64,000 bases of DNA from Psychroserpens luteus (GTDB lineage: Bacteria; Bacteroidota; Bacteroidia; Flavobacteriales; Flavobacteriaceae): assembly GCF_015319355.1 (NCBI RefSeq), contig NZ_JADILU010000003.1:310001-374000 (forward strand). The letters run 5' to 3'. Both the position numbers and the translations under genes were made by a program. Positions 1 through 8,032 of the stretch are shown here, in pieces (the stretch's first letter is position 1; every line of letters starts with the position of its first letter). The notes under the pieces are model-generated. The model was given only the letters and a program-made list of their open reading frames with translations, searched no databases and was not told where the DNA came from.

Positions 1-80
1 ATTTCTTTTTTCTCAGTTTTTGATAGTTCTGTCTGTTTAATAAATTCCACTTTGTGTATTGTTTTGTTAAGCTGGATACA

Positions 81-178
81 ACGATTTTGTATATGGCTCG
101 TAGCGTGTAAATTGTAAATATATTTTCGGTTAAGAAAATAACTATATATGAGCTATATAAGTTGTCTTGAGCAGTACT
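81..178. repeat. Cassette-type spacer repeat A
   Basis: Spacer downstream of the minus-strand esterase-like gene. It holds an imperfect inverted repeat: TATATGGCTCGTA (about 89-102) can pair with the segment around 144-158 that reads TATGAGCTATATA. The words GTAGCGTG near 100-107 and GTTGT at 161-165 recur in the other spacers of this region. This suggests a folded recombination or mobility site, like an integron attC site in layout, but I do not see a clean canonical attC core. Confidence 0.5.
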
Positions 179-1030
179 TTATTCGGTTGCTAATACCTTA
201 CTAATTATTTCTGTAAATTTTTCATTCCATATTTTATAATCGTGTCCACCGTTATATTCATTAAATTTTGCAAATAGATTTAGTTCGTCGTATTTTGATT
301 TTAAGAATAGGGCATCTTCTTTTAGAAAAAACGGTTCTTCGCTTCCATATTCCATATACAGTTTGGGGTAATCAACATTGGATTTCCAAGTGTTGGTTTG
401 AATATCTCCACCAAATGTTGAAAAACAAAGGTAAGTTCCAATAGTGTTTGGATGATTATTTAATAAACTTAATCCAAAACCTGCACCATTAGAAACACCA
501 TAAAAATATCTATCTTCTTTAGTTAGTTTTTGATTGAATTTATTTTCTACAGAAGGTATCAATTCGTCGTTAAAGTATTTCATATGGTTTTTAAACCTGT
601 TAGCGAGTTCTGGGTTATGAGTATCAGCATAATATTGATTTAGGTATTCAAAATATCTGTATGCTAAATACATTGTGTCTCCGTTTCCCAATGTGCCACT
701 ACTGTCTGCAATTTTACTATTTGAGTGACTACCAATGTAAATAGTTGGTTTTATTATTTTATTTTCAATTAGCGAATCCAATACTAATTTATAAAAGTTT
801 TTTTCTGTTGATTTACTTCCATCAGTAGCATAAATAATTGGATATTGTTTTGCGGTATCGAACCCTTTTGGTAAATAAACATTGTACTTTCTATATTCGG
901 CTAAATTTTCGCTAAAAATAGAATCAGTATAAAATTCAGATTTTTCGAGTTGTTTTGTTTTATTGGATTGGCAGGACATTGCCAAAATCCCTATAAGTCC
1001 AATAAAAAATAGTTGGTTTTTTAATTTCAT
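179..1030 (-). CDS. Putative esterase lipoprotein (alpha/beta hydrolase, esterase D/Fes-like)
   Basis: Predicted exported lipoprotein of 283 residues. The N-terminus has a short basic stretch, a hydrophobic core and the lipobox LAMSC, giving lipid anchoring at Cys20. The body looks like an alpha/beta hydrolase of the putative-esterase type: nucleophile elbow GVSNG with Ser about 180, and a late His about 263 in NGGHD. A Glu around 231 (YGSEE) could complete the triad. The substrate is unknown; siderophore or acyl ester hydrolysis are family possibilities only. An in-frame ATG 18 bp upstream (1048) would add six residues; I prefer 1030 because it gives a standard lipoprotein signal. The gene sits alone between two cassette-like repeat spacers. 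Confidence 0.7.
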   Translation of the reverse strand: MKLKNQLFFIGLIGILAMSCQSNKTKQLEKSEFYTDSIFSENLAEYRKYNVYLPKGFDTAKQYPIIYATDGSKSTEKNFYKLVLDSLIENKIIKPTIYIGSHSNSKIADSSGTLGNGDTMYLAYRYFEYLNQYYADTHNPELANRFKNHMKYFNDELIPSVENKFNQKLTKEDRYFYGVSNGAGFGLSLLNNHPNTIGTYLCFSTFGGDIQTNTWKSNVDYPKLYMEYGSEEPFFLKEDALFLKSKYDELNLFAKFNEYNGGHDYKIWNEKFTEIISKVLATE

Positions 1031-1048
1031 TCGTGGTTTTTTTCGCAT

Positions 1049-1189
1049 TGCTCACCGGTTTGTGTTTGGTTAGTAGCGTGTTTGAGCACCTAATTCAGGA
1101 AATAAATCACAGATAGAATATTCCGTGAGTAATGTTGGTAATTAAGCTAAAACAAGCAATTAATTATTCACGGTGTTGTAATACGAGTT
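1049..1189. repeat. Cassette-type spacer repeat B
   Basis: 141-bp spacer between two unrelated minus-strand genes. Positions 1154-1173 form a 20-mer that differs at one base from 3156-3175 in spacer D, and each is followed by GTTGT. The other end carries GTAGCGTG and CACCTAATT, also found in spacer D (GTTGCGTG, CACCTAATT). The shared boundary words at both ends, with a variable middle, are what one expects of a mobile-cassette recombination site. No transposase is present. Confidence 0.6.
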
Positions 1190-1612
1190 TTATTCCGTTT
1201 TAATATTCAGCCATTTATTCCTCCAAACTGTTATTGTTCCAAAAATTACAATTAGGAAAATTATAAAAAATCCAATTCCAATATTTTTTGAGACAATTTT
1301 TAGGTTTAAAATCATAAGTGCTATTATGGTAAGCATTGCTCCAATTAATGGCATTTTTCTATTTAGAAATTTATTTCCAATAACAATTATTTTTTCGTTT
1401 TCTTTTATGTTCTGCAATTCAATTTCTTCACTTCCACACCACTGAATTTTAGCTTTCAAAGTTTGGTTCTCACTTTCAGTTGGTATTTCAACAGTTTTTT
1501 CTTCTCCATTATTCAATTCAGTCAGAGTATGGTCTCCAATTAAAATTTCATACGAGTAGTTTTTGTTAAAACTTTCTTTTGGTCTATTTAGCGTGATTTT
1601 TCTCATATACAT
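1190..1612 (-). CDS. Hypothetical membrane protein with two C-terminal TM segments
   Basis: 140 residues that I do not recognise. Residues 1-85 are a soluble, beta-rich, charged region. Residues about 88-108 and 112-130 are two hydrophobic helices, ending with a short basic tail (WRNKW). There is no signal peptide, so the soluble part should lie on one face with a C-terminal hairpin anchor. The start could be ATG 1612 or the in-frame ATG at 1606 (MRKITL). It is flanked on both sides by cassette-type repeat spacers and shares no function with its neighbours, as expected for a cassette gene. Confidence 0.55.
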   Translation of the reverse strand: MYMRKITLNRPKESFNKNYSYEILIGDHTLTELNNGEEKTVEIPTESENQTLKAKIQWCGSEEIELQNIKENEKIIVIGNKFLNRKMPLIGAMLTIIALMILNLKIVSKNIGIGFFIIFLIVIFGTITVWRNKWLNIKTE

Positions 1613-1829
1613 TATGATTAGTTGCGTTGACTGGAACTAAGTTAGTAAAAGAAAACGAACTAGAGTTGAGTCTGCAGGATTTCACGAGTAAATAAGACAA
1701 GTTTTCACTATTGCAAAAGTGGTTTGCTTTATGATCAAAACATTGTTTCAAGATTAGCTTAAAATTGCTTGTTTTTTTAACTCAGTTCTTTGTTACCTGC
1801 TGGCTTTTATTAAAATTCTAAAAATCATT
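1613..1829. repeat. Cassette-type spacer C (diverged)
   Basis: 217-bp spacer. The segment about 1630-1661 resembles the middle of spacer D (about 3087-3120): both carry variants of CTAAxTTAGTAAA followed by AAAACGAAC and AGA. The outer part is diverged and longer than in the other spacers, so it may be a decayed or composite site. I see no coding potential in it. Confidence 0.4.
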
Positions 1830-3029
1830 TCAAATCCTCTTTTTTAGTACTCCAATATTCTTTTTCTCATCAAAATCAGGAATATAATTTCCACTTTTAA
1901 GTAATTCTTTAGCTTCTAAATTAGTCAATATATTACCTTTTTCGTCTTTCCAAATTATTGAATCACTGATTCGGACATGTTTTCCACTATCCGTTATTTT
2001 AATTGTATTGGTTTTACTCAGTAATGATTCAGACAAAAATTTGTCTAATTTATCACTTCTCAAATTTCTTGCAATTATAACTCCGTTTTTATCAATAAGA
2101 ATATTATCTGGAATACTGTTTACAGCATAAATAAGAGAGGCTTTATTATTTCTTCCTTTTAAATCACTTACATGTTTCCAGTTCAAGTTGTCTTTTTCAA
2201 TAGCTTTAATCCAATTTTCTTTATTCTCATCTAAAGAAACTGCAAAAATTTCAAAATCAGATGTTTTAAATTTATTGTAAACTCTGATTAATTCTGGATT
2301 TTCTTCGCGACAAGGAATACACCAAGACGCCCAAAATTCAATAAGAATATATTTTGCATTAATTTCAGATAATTTTTTTGGTTCTCCCTTTTCATTATCC
2401 ATTGAAAAGTCAATGTATTTTTCGCCTATTTGAGGTGTTTTAGAAATTTGCAAGTCTAAAAAATCAGAGACCATTTTTCCATATTCTGATTGTTTATTTT
2501 GAATAGAAAATTTATTAAATAGCTTTGAAGATTCTTCTTGCCCAAATACTTTTGCCATAATTGATAAATTATGAGCACTTAAGATATTATTTGGATTGTT
2601 TTTGATGAATTCTAACTCGTATAAAACTATTTCTTCATAGGATTTTAGTTCTTTAAATTTATTCTTTAATGATGTGGCTAAACTGTCTGTAATTGAACCA
2701 GTGATAACTGCATTGTCAAAACTTGAAGTACTAGAGTCAAAAGTCATGTTTTTGTTTTCTACCCATAATATTTTTGCAGTAGAGCTATCTCTCCAAAGAA
2801 TTAGTTGTGCAGGAAAATCAGTAAGTTGAGTATTGAGAACAAAAGTATTTTCTGTCACTTTTACTGAATCAATGAATTTGTTTGATAATGGATTTTGTAA
2901 TAATAAGATTGTTCCATTATCTAAATCTTTAGTTTTTCCATTAATTGAAAACTTGCTATCATTTTGTCCAATGCAAGAATATGTTATTAATAAAATTAGA
3001 AATAAGTTAATTACAAAATGTTTTTTCAT
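1830..3029 (-). CDS. TlpA-like thiol-disulfide oxidoreductase lipoprotein (DUF4369 + thioredoxin fold)
   Basis: 399-residue exported protein. The N-terminal signal ends in a lipobox (ITYSC, Cys19). Residues about 26-115 match the DUF4369 layout seen in Bacteroidetes TlpA proteins. Residues about 200-345 are an AhpC/TSA-like thioredoxin domain with active site WCIPC (Cys237, Cys240) and a later SIPDNILID segment holding the cis-proline region. About 55 extra residues follow the redoxin domain. Likely role: periplasmic or surface disulfide reduction, perhaps for cytochrome or envelope protein maturation. A paralogue lies at 35566-36717. Flanking spacers are cassette-like, which is unusual for a gene of this type. 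Confidence 0.8.
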   Translation of the reverse strand: MKKHFVINLFLILLITYSCIGQNDSKFSINGKTKDLDNGTILLLQNPLSNKFIDSVKVTENTFVLNTQLTDFPAQLILWRDSSTAKILWVENKNMTFDSSTSSFDNAVITGSITDSLATSLKNKFKELKSYEEIVLYELEFIKNNPNNILSAHNLSIMAKVFGQEESSKLFNKFSIQNKQSEYGKMVSDFLDLQISKTPQIGEKYIDFSMDNEKGEPKKLSEINAKYILIEFWASWCIPCREENPELIRVYNKFKTSDFEIFAVSLDENKENWIKAIEKDNLNWKHVSDLKGRNNKASLIYAVNSIPDNILIDKNGVIIARNLRSDKLDKFLSESLLSKTNTIKITDSGKHVRISDSIIWKDEKGNILTNLEAKELLKSGNYIPDFDEKKNIGVLKKRI

Positions 3030-3190
3030 AGTTCCGATGTATCTTTAGCTTGCGGGTAATTATTGTGTATGGAGTTGCGTGGTTAAACACCTAATTTAGT
3101 AAACAAAAACGAACCAGAAGAAATTCCCAAGGAATTTTCGTGATAAGCAGTGACCAAGCAATTAATTATACACGGAGTTGTAAGCAGTAT
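3030..3190. repeat. Cassette-type spacer repeat D
   Basis: 161-bp spacer. The word at 3156-3175 matches 1154-1173 in spacer B at 19 of 20 positions and is followed by GTTGTAAGC. The opposite end (about 3055-3100) carries GTATGGAGTTGCGTG and CACCTAATTTAG. The two ends also resemble each other directly (xGGAGTTGx). The middle has a small perfect hairpin, AAATTCC-caa-GGAATTT (about 3120-3137). It looks like the best preserved copy of the array repeat. Confidence 0.6.
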
Positions 3191-3898
3191 TTATTTCATT
3201 TCAAATATTTTCCAAGTGTCGGTTTTCTCATCTACGTTTTCTGATGTTATTTCCCTCATTCTAAATTTATTCAATTCAATTTTTTCAATTCGTTTTTCTT
3301 TTTTAGGTTCTTCGTAGAAAATATCAAATGTCACTTGTCCTTTTATATTCCATTCTTCTTGATTCATGCTAATTAATTCTAAACCTTTAAATCGACTTGC
3401 ACAAGAAGAATAGTATTTCCCTAATTCAATAATTCCGTCGTTATCTATATCTGCTACAGGAAAAATGTAATTAGTTTCTAAGCAAGGTGAATCAACTCTT
3501 ATTCGTGGGATTTTTTTGTCGGTAAATATTATAGAAGCACCTTCTTCAACAGCGTTATCTGTTGTAATATATAACTCAGGAATTACTAAAATTGAATCAT
3601 TTATTCCGTCTTTATTTATGTCTCCTAAAGATTTAATTATAGAATATCTTTCTATATCACTTATCAATGTAGATGTTAATACAACAATAGAAGTATCATT
3701 TAAGCATTCTTTAATTCGTTTGTGAATTTTAGAATTTGAAAGTAATTCCTCTTTTTGAGTTGGGTTTTCCCAATGATCTTTCCAACTATTAAATTCAGGA
3801 AATTCTGTTTTGGAAATACTTTTGCTGTCTAACTTGTTTTTACACGATGAAAAAAGAATCAAAAGAAGTAAAATTGAGAAAGAGAAGGGTTTTTTCAT
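3191..3898 (-). CDS. Hypothetical lipoprotein with VCBS/EF-hand-like Asp-rich loops
   Basis: 235 residues. The signal ends in lipobox LFSSC (Cys19). The mid-region has two loops, DINKDGINDS (about 113-122) and DIDNDGIIE (about 149-157), resembling the calcium-binding DxDxDG loops of VCBS/FG-GAP repeat proteins. One intervening Cys pair is possible (SPCLE, SSCAS). I cannot name a family; a surface lipoprotein stabilised by calcium is an inference. It is the most upstream gene (in sense direction) of the cassette-like array; upstream of it the spacer at 3899-4091 keeps only weak similarity (GTTAAACAC). Confidence 0.6.
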   Translation of the reverse strand: MKKPFSFSILLLLILFSSCKNKLDSKSISKTEFPEFNSWKDHWENPTQKEELLSNSKIHKRIKECLNDTSIVVLTSTLISDIERYSIIKSLGDINKDGINDSILVIPELYITTDNAVEEGASIIFTDKKIPRIRVDSPCLETNYIFPVADIDNDGIIELGKYYSSCASRFKGLELISMNQEEWNIKGQVTFDIFYEEPKKEKRIEKIELNKFRMREITSENVDEKTDTWKIFEMK

Positions 3899-4091
3899 AT
3901 GGTCTACAACTAGTTGTTAAACACTAAAGTTAAAAAACTTGAGCATAACATCTTCATTACAATTATTAAAAACAAATAAATACTTAATTTAGCATTCACA
4001 GTATTAAAATAGTATGACTATTTATATACCAAATACTGACGTTATTAGTCACTGTACTTAAAATATAAATACATTCTAAAACTATAATTAC

Positions 4092-4562
4092 TTAAAGATC
4101 CTCCAATACTTGTCTATAATCATACTGCAAGTCTTCATGCAAATTCAAAATCTTTTTCGATATCGCTTCTATATTACGATCATATAAATTTGTCAATGTA
4201 GTGTTGCGACTTATAGGAGGCGACATGTTTTTTAATTTTTTGCAAAAGTAGAGGAGAAGCTCAACTTCGGTTTCTTTATTGAGCGAATATCTGATGTATT
4301 TTTTTGTGTTCCGTAGAATTTTCCGAACACTTTTTTTAATATAGAAATAACTGTTCGTATTCATGATTTCAAACTGCTCATCAATTTCGGTTTTTACAGT
4401 TTCTATGTAGCCTTCTTCGCTATCTGCTTCAAATAACAAATAGGTGAGGAGTTCTTTGTTCTCTTTTTTAAAGCGGGAAAGTCGTAAACACAACTCTGCT
4501 AATTCTGCATTAGATTTGTGTTTGAGTTCTTTTCTTATGGTAACTACAGATACTGCTTTCAT
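4092..4562 (-). CDS. Hypothetical helical protein
   Basis: 156 residues, charged and almost wholly alpha-helical, with no signal peptide or membrane segment. I do not recognise a family. Features are a Lys/Glu-rich N-terminal half (RKELKHKSNAELAELC) and a Lys-rich central helix. The reading frame extends upstream to a TTG codon at 4604, but I chose ATG 4562 because the upstream part lies in a directly repeated non-coding sequence and would give an implausible N-terminus. It is a single-gene unit. The 88-bp tandem duplication covers its leader and probably its promoter. Confidence 0.6.
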   Translation of the reverse strand: MKAVSVVTIRKELKHKSNAELAELCLRLSRFKKENKELLTYLLFEADSEEGYIETVKTEIDEQFEIMNTNSYFYIKKSVRKILRNTKKYIRYSLNKETEVELLLYFCKKLKNMSPPISRNTTLTNLYDRNIEAISKKILNLHEDLQYDYRQVLEDL

Positions 4563-4734
4563 TTGTGTGTTTATTGTTTTTTTTAGGTCACATGCTGTTC
4601 GCAATTAACCATTGTCTTGGGTGGTAAGTTTTGAACATGCTCGTTTCATGTGTTTATTTTTATTGTTTTTTTAGGTCACATGTTGTTCGCTATTAACCAT
4701 TGTCTTGTATGGTAAGTTTTGAAAATGCTTGTTT
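4559..4734. repeat. 88-bp tandem direct repeat, two copies
   Basis: Copies 4559-4646 and 4647-4734 align with a constant 88-bp offset. Identical anchors include TTAGGTCACATG (4583/4671), TTAACCATTGTCTTG (about 4605/4693) and GGTAAGTTTTGAA (4623/4711), with only scattered substitutions. The proximal copy overlaps the start codon of the minus-strand gene at 4092-4562, so the duplication may have doubled its leader or promoter. Confidence 0.85.
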
Positions 4735-4816
4735 CATGTGTTGTTTTACGATTCTATATTATAAATCTAAAATTAATCAATTGAGGCGCATTTCAGAATA
4801 AAAAAACATTAAAAAC

Positions 4817-4853
4817 AAAAAAGCAAGTTAGAATGATACTAACTCGCTTTTTT
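4817..4853 (-). terminator. Rho-independent terminator
   Basis: A 15-bp stem with one mismatch, formed by 4817-4831 and 4839-4853 around the loop AATGATA and flanked by A- and T-runs on its two sides. It lies just downstream of the minus-strand gene ending at 4881, and its symmetry could let it act in both directions. Confidence 0.8.
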
Positions 4854-4880
4854 ATGTCTTCGGAAATTGGCCTTAAAAAA

Positions 4881-6329
4881 TTACCAAGTCATTTTATTAA
4901 ACCAATAGCGATCTCTATACTGTGTGATATAATATACCATCGCATAATCTTTGACCTCTCTAACCGTATGTGGTATCACATTTGGAACAGTAGAAGTACC
5001 ATGATCAAACGGGATCACATTAGGTCTATTAAACGTCTCTCTTTGATCTACAAAAAATGAACTCATTGTAATGTGATTGTCGTTGTTTGAAAATACACGT
5101 AATCCGTTTTCTAAAAACAATGTAGAGAAAGAACCTTTTTCTTTAGCTTCATTTTTATATTGATTAGACCTAAATAAAGGGGTGAAACTTTTTAAAGTTC
5201 CTTTGGTATCAAAATTTACAATAACGCTAGAACCATAGGTGTAAAGATAGTCTAAGTCTGTACTCATAGTATTCCCCGTTTTTCTAAACTCACTATCATA
5301 TAAATACTTTTCTCCAATCATGTAAATGTCGTCACCTTTAACGGTAACATCAACAACCTGGAGACTTTTAAAATCTGAAGCATCGAGTTTGTCACTCCAT
5401 TCATGAATACCAATTAAGGTTTTTGTGCCTAAATCATATAAAAAAGCACCATCATTATCATTACCTTCTTTACTATTAATTTTAACGACTGCTTTTTTAC
5501 CATTCCAGAAAAATCCAGTTAACATTGGTAAGCCATTCACGTCAATAAGTTCCATATTCATTGGCATGAAACCATCTTGAGAAAAATCAAAAGTCTCAAT
5601 ACCTTTACCATTAAAACTTAATAGTTTAGTATTTCTGCTTTTCTTATAAGCATCAATTGTTTTACTTACTAGTACAACACCAGAGTTTTGTAAAAAGAGA
5701 TCTTCGTCATACGATCTGTCACTTTCATAACTTAGTGTTTCGCTTTGTTCCCAAAGTAAATTTAATTGCATGTCGTAAACCCAAATTTGCACTTTTTCTT
5801 GTGTTTTCTTTTCAAAAGGCATGTTGGCAATAATAGCAAACTTACTGTTGTCTGGAGAGATTGCAATATTGTAAAATCCAGATTTTGAATATTTTTCAAT
5901 AGCAAAAGATGCAAGTACTTTATTGTCACTAACACTAAAATCATTGTTGCTTAACACTTGTGCATTGAGATTGTGTTTAGCAGATTTTTTATCCATAACT
6001 GTAGATAAGAAAATCAATTTATCGTCAATTTCTATCACCTCCTGCAAATCTGAAGCACGCAAACCTAATTTTGGTAAATTAAAGGTCATTGTTTCTCCAG
6101 CTTTCATGTCTTGATCATATTTGGTCAAAACCATAGCTTTAATATTATCCATCATCACATTATCTAAATGATGTAATGTTGTAAAACCATAAGCCGAAGG
6201 GAAGTGGATGTTATAAATATCCTTTTCACTTTCTTTTGCAAAATGTGAGCTATGCGTTGTATTAAATGTTTGCGCGAAACTAAAACCAATAGTTAGGCAA
6301 GCCATTAATGTAAATACTATTTTTTTCAT
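4881..6329 (-). CDS. Exported hypothetical protein (probable beta-propeller-like fold)
   Basis: 482 residues. The signal peptide is cleaved after about residue 20 (GFSFAQ). The rest is rich in short beta-strand-like segments with recurring aromatic and Asp/Asn turns (for example DNSKFAI, VWVYDMQ), suggesting a propeller or similar secreted beta fold. No family is recognised. It lies 5 bp downstream of another exported hypothetical (6335-7525) and must be co-transcribed with it, so the pair probably works together in the periplasm or at the cell surface. A terminator follows at 4817-4853. Confidence 0.65.
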   Translation of the reverse strand: MKKIVFTLMACLTIGFSFAQTFNTTHSSHFAKESEKDIYNIHFPSAYGFTTLHHLDNVMMDNIKAMVLTKYDQDMKAGETMTFNLPKLGLRASDLQEVIEIDDKLIFLSTVMDKKSAKHNLNAQVLSNNDFSVSDNKVLASFAIEKYSKSGFYNIAISPDNSKFAIIANMPFEKKTQEKVQIWVYDMQLNLLWEQSETLSYESDRSYDEDLFLQNSGVVLVSKTIDAYKKSRNTKLLSFNGKGIETFDFSQDGFMPMNMELIDVNGLPMLTGFFWNGKKAVVKINSKEGNDNDGAFLYDLGTKTLIGIHEWSDKLDASDFKSLQVVDVTVKGDDIYMIGEKYLYDSEFRKTGNTMSTDLDYLYTYGSSVIVNFDTKGTLKSFTPLFRSNQYKNEAKEKGSFSTLFLENGLRVFSNNDNHITMSSFFVDQRETFNRPNVIPFDHGTSTVPNVIPHTVREVKDYAMVYYITQYRDRYWFNKMTW

Positions 6330-6334
6330 AACAA

Positions 6335-7525
6335 TTATAGTTTGTAAACTTGCTCTTCAAGTTTTGTGAAAGCGTTTTTCTCATCGTAACTTAAATCTAA
6401 GTTGATGCGTTGCTCTTGAAATGTAGCTAAAGTTGCTTCTGCTTGCGCTTTGTCCTTTAAACTAACGTCTACTTGTAACAAATTATAGAATATCATGATG
6501 GCAATATCCTTATTCATTACTGCTTTTTTGTCGCTATAATCAACTTTCGCTAATTCAGATTTCCAAATTTCTCTAACTGCGACTAATTCAGATATTGCAC
6601 GTTCTCTAGTCTCACCAGATGCGTCCTCTTTCATTTTTCTAAATGCAGAAATTGCTTTTATTTTAGCATTTTCTAAAACATCATATTCTCTTTTTTTGTT
6701 CTTCGGAAATTCTATAGTTATTCTAGATGTTACCGGAATAAAACCAAACTCTTCATTGATATAAGTACCAATATCCTTCATGATTTTTTTAACGTTATTT
6801 TTTTCATAACGGTCTAAATTAATCGTGTTACTGTTTGAAGATGTCAAAAACTGAAACTCATCATCAAAGGTTTTCTCATCAATAACAGTTGCACCTTTCA
6901 TCACTTTAAGGTTTGTTGGTTGTGCGTAGAATGTTTGTCCGCCATTATCCTGAAAAGCCATTTTAGTAATATTGATGATTATTAAAAGATCGCTTCCTTT
7001 TTCATAACCTAATAACTCAACATTATCTGCCAATACTTGATTGTCAAAAATAAGGTGATCGTCCAAATTTGGTTGAACATAAACAGGTTCTCTAGGTTCT
7101 ACATATCTTGGTTTTGCTGGCACTTTAAGTGCTGGCTTTTTACCTTGATCTGTTAAAGCTAAACGCTCTAAAAGAGAAAGGTCTTTAAAATCTGCCATTT
7201 CTTTGTCGTAGCGAGCTTCTGCTTTTTTAACTTCGTCGTCATGACCAGCTAAACGCTCTTCATATTCTGCTTCGCTATCTTCAAGAACTTGTACGTAATT
7301 TGCTTTTTCAATTTCAAATTCTGCTAAAGACTGTACATTAAGCTCTTCTACAGTTAATGTATAAGGTGTTTCTACAATTGCTTTGTAGGTTTTAATAGAT
7401 TCTTCTAAAGGATTGTTAGGTGTTCTAACGTTAAAATAACTTATAGTCTCAGACATTGCTCGTTGAGCAAAAGAGGTTGTAACTATTGCTATACAAGCAA
7501 ACACTAAAAAATAATTTCTTTTCAT
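6335..7525 (-). CDS. Exported hypothetical protein with coiled coil
   Basis: 396 residues. The signal peptide ends near residue 21 (TTSFAQ). Residues about 60-130 are strongly charged and likely coiled coil (long runs of Glu/Lys/Ala), followed by a proline-rich stretch (KVPAKPRYVEPREP). The C-terminal third is again helical. Not recognised; it probably partners the next gene, 5 bp downstream. It contains one TTCCGAAG octamer (6711-6718) read in a Pro-Lys frame. Confidence 0.65.
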   Translation of the reverse strand: MKRNYFLVFACIAIVTTSFAQRAMSETISYFNVRTPNNPLEESIKTYKAIVETPYTLTVEELNVQSLAEFEIEKANYVQVLEDSEAEYEERLAGHDDEVKKAEARYDKEMADFKDLSLLERLALTDQGKKPALKVPAKPRYVEPREPVYVQPNLDDHLIFDNQVLADNVELLGYEKGSDLLIIINITKMAFQDNGGQTFYAQPTNLKVMKGATVIDEKTFDDEFQFLTSSNSNTINLDRYEKNNVKKIMKDIGTYINEEFGFIPVTSRITIEFPKNKKREYDVLENAKIKAISAFRKMKEDASGETRERAISELVAVREIWKSELAKVDYSDKKAVMNKDIAIMIFYNLLQVDVSLKDKAQAEATLATFQEQRINLDLSYDEKNAFTKLEEQVYKL

Positions 7526-7640
7526 TTTTATATAATTTAAAATAAATAATCGTTCTGTTTACTTTACAGCAAACAGCGTGCGAAAATACAATAATTAAGC
7601 CAAAAAAAACTTGAGTTCATATTTCCGAAGAAAATAGTTA

Positions 7641-8015
7641 TTATTTCATTCTGTCGATAGACATTTTTCCAGGTCCTGCTAAAAAGATAACTACAAATGC
7701 TATACAAAATAATAGAGCATGTTCTTTTGTGCTTAAATCGTCTTTAGCGTGAACCACAAAAGCAGCGACAAGCATTGTTATTGCTGCTGGTATTGCAGCC
7801 CATTTTGTTTTGAAACCAATAATAATTAAAATAGGAGCTAGGACTTCTCCAATAAGACAAAGAATTAATGATGGCAATCCGCCAATCCCTAAAGGATCAG
7901 GAAATTCGGCTGCGTTTGATAGTTTGCTTAGTTTTGGTATTCCGTGGGTTAGCATGAATCCGCCAAATCCCAATCGAAGTAATAATAGCGCTAAGTCTGT
8001 AAAGTTTTTTTTCAT
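7641..8015 (-). CDS. DoxX family membrane protein
   Basis: 124 residues with about four hydrophobic helices and the DoxX signature layout: LLRLGFGGFMLTHGIPK at the N-terminus, a conserved Pro-Leu-Gly loop, then GEVLAPILIIIG. The family is linked to quinone-dependent or redox membrane functions, but its biochemical role is mostly unresolved. It lies 17 bp downstream of the methyltransferase gene on the same strand, so the two may be co-transcribed. Length is normal for the short DoxX class. Confidence 0.85.
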   Translation of the reverse strand: MKKNFTDLALLLLRLGFGGFMLTHGIPKLSKLSNAAEFPDPLGIGGLPSLILCLIGEVLAPILIIIGFKTKWAAIPAAITMLVAAFVVHAKDDLSTKEHALLFCIAFVVIFLAGPGKMSIDRMK

Positions 8016-8032
8016 TTTATATTTAAGTTTAG

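Noticed and set aside
1-4091. CRISPR array or insertion sequence in the repeat-spacer region
   Set aside because: Repeats are long, diverged and separated by full genes; there is no transposase, terminal inverted repeat or cas gene.
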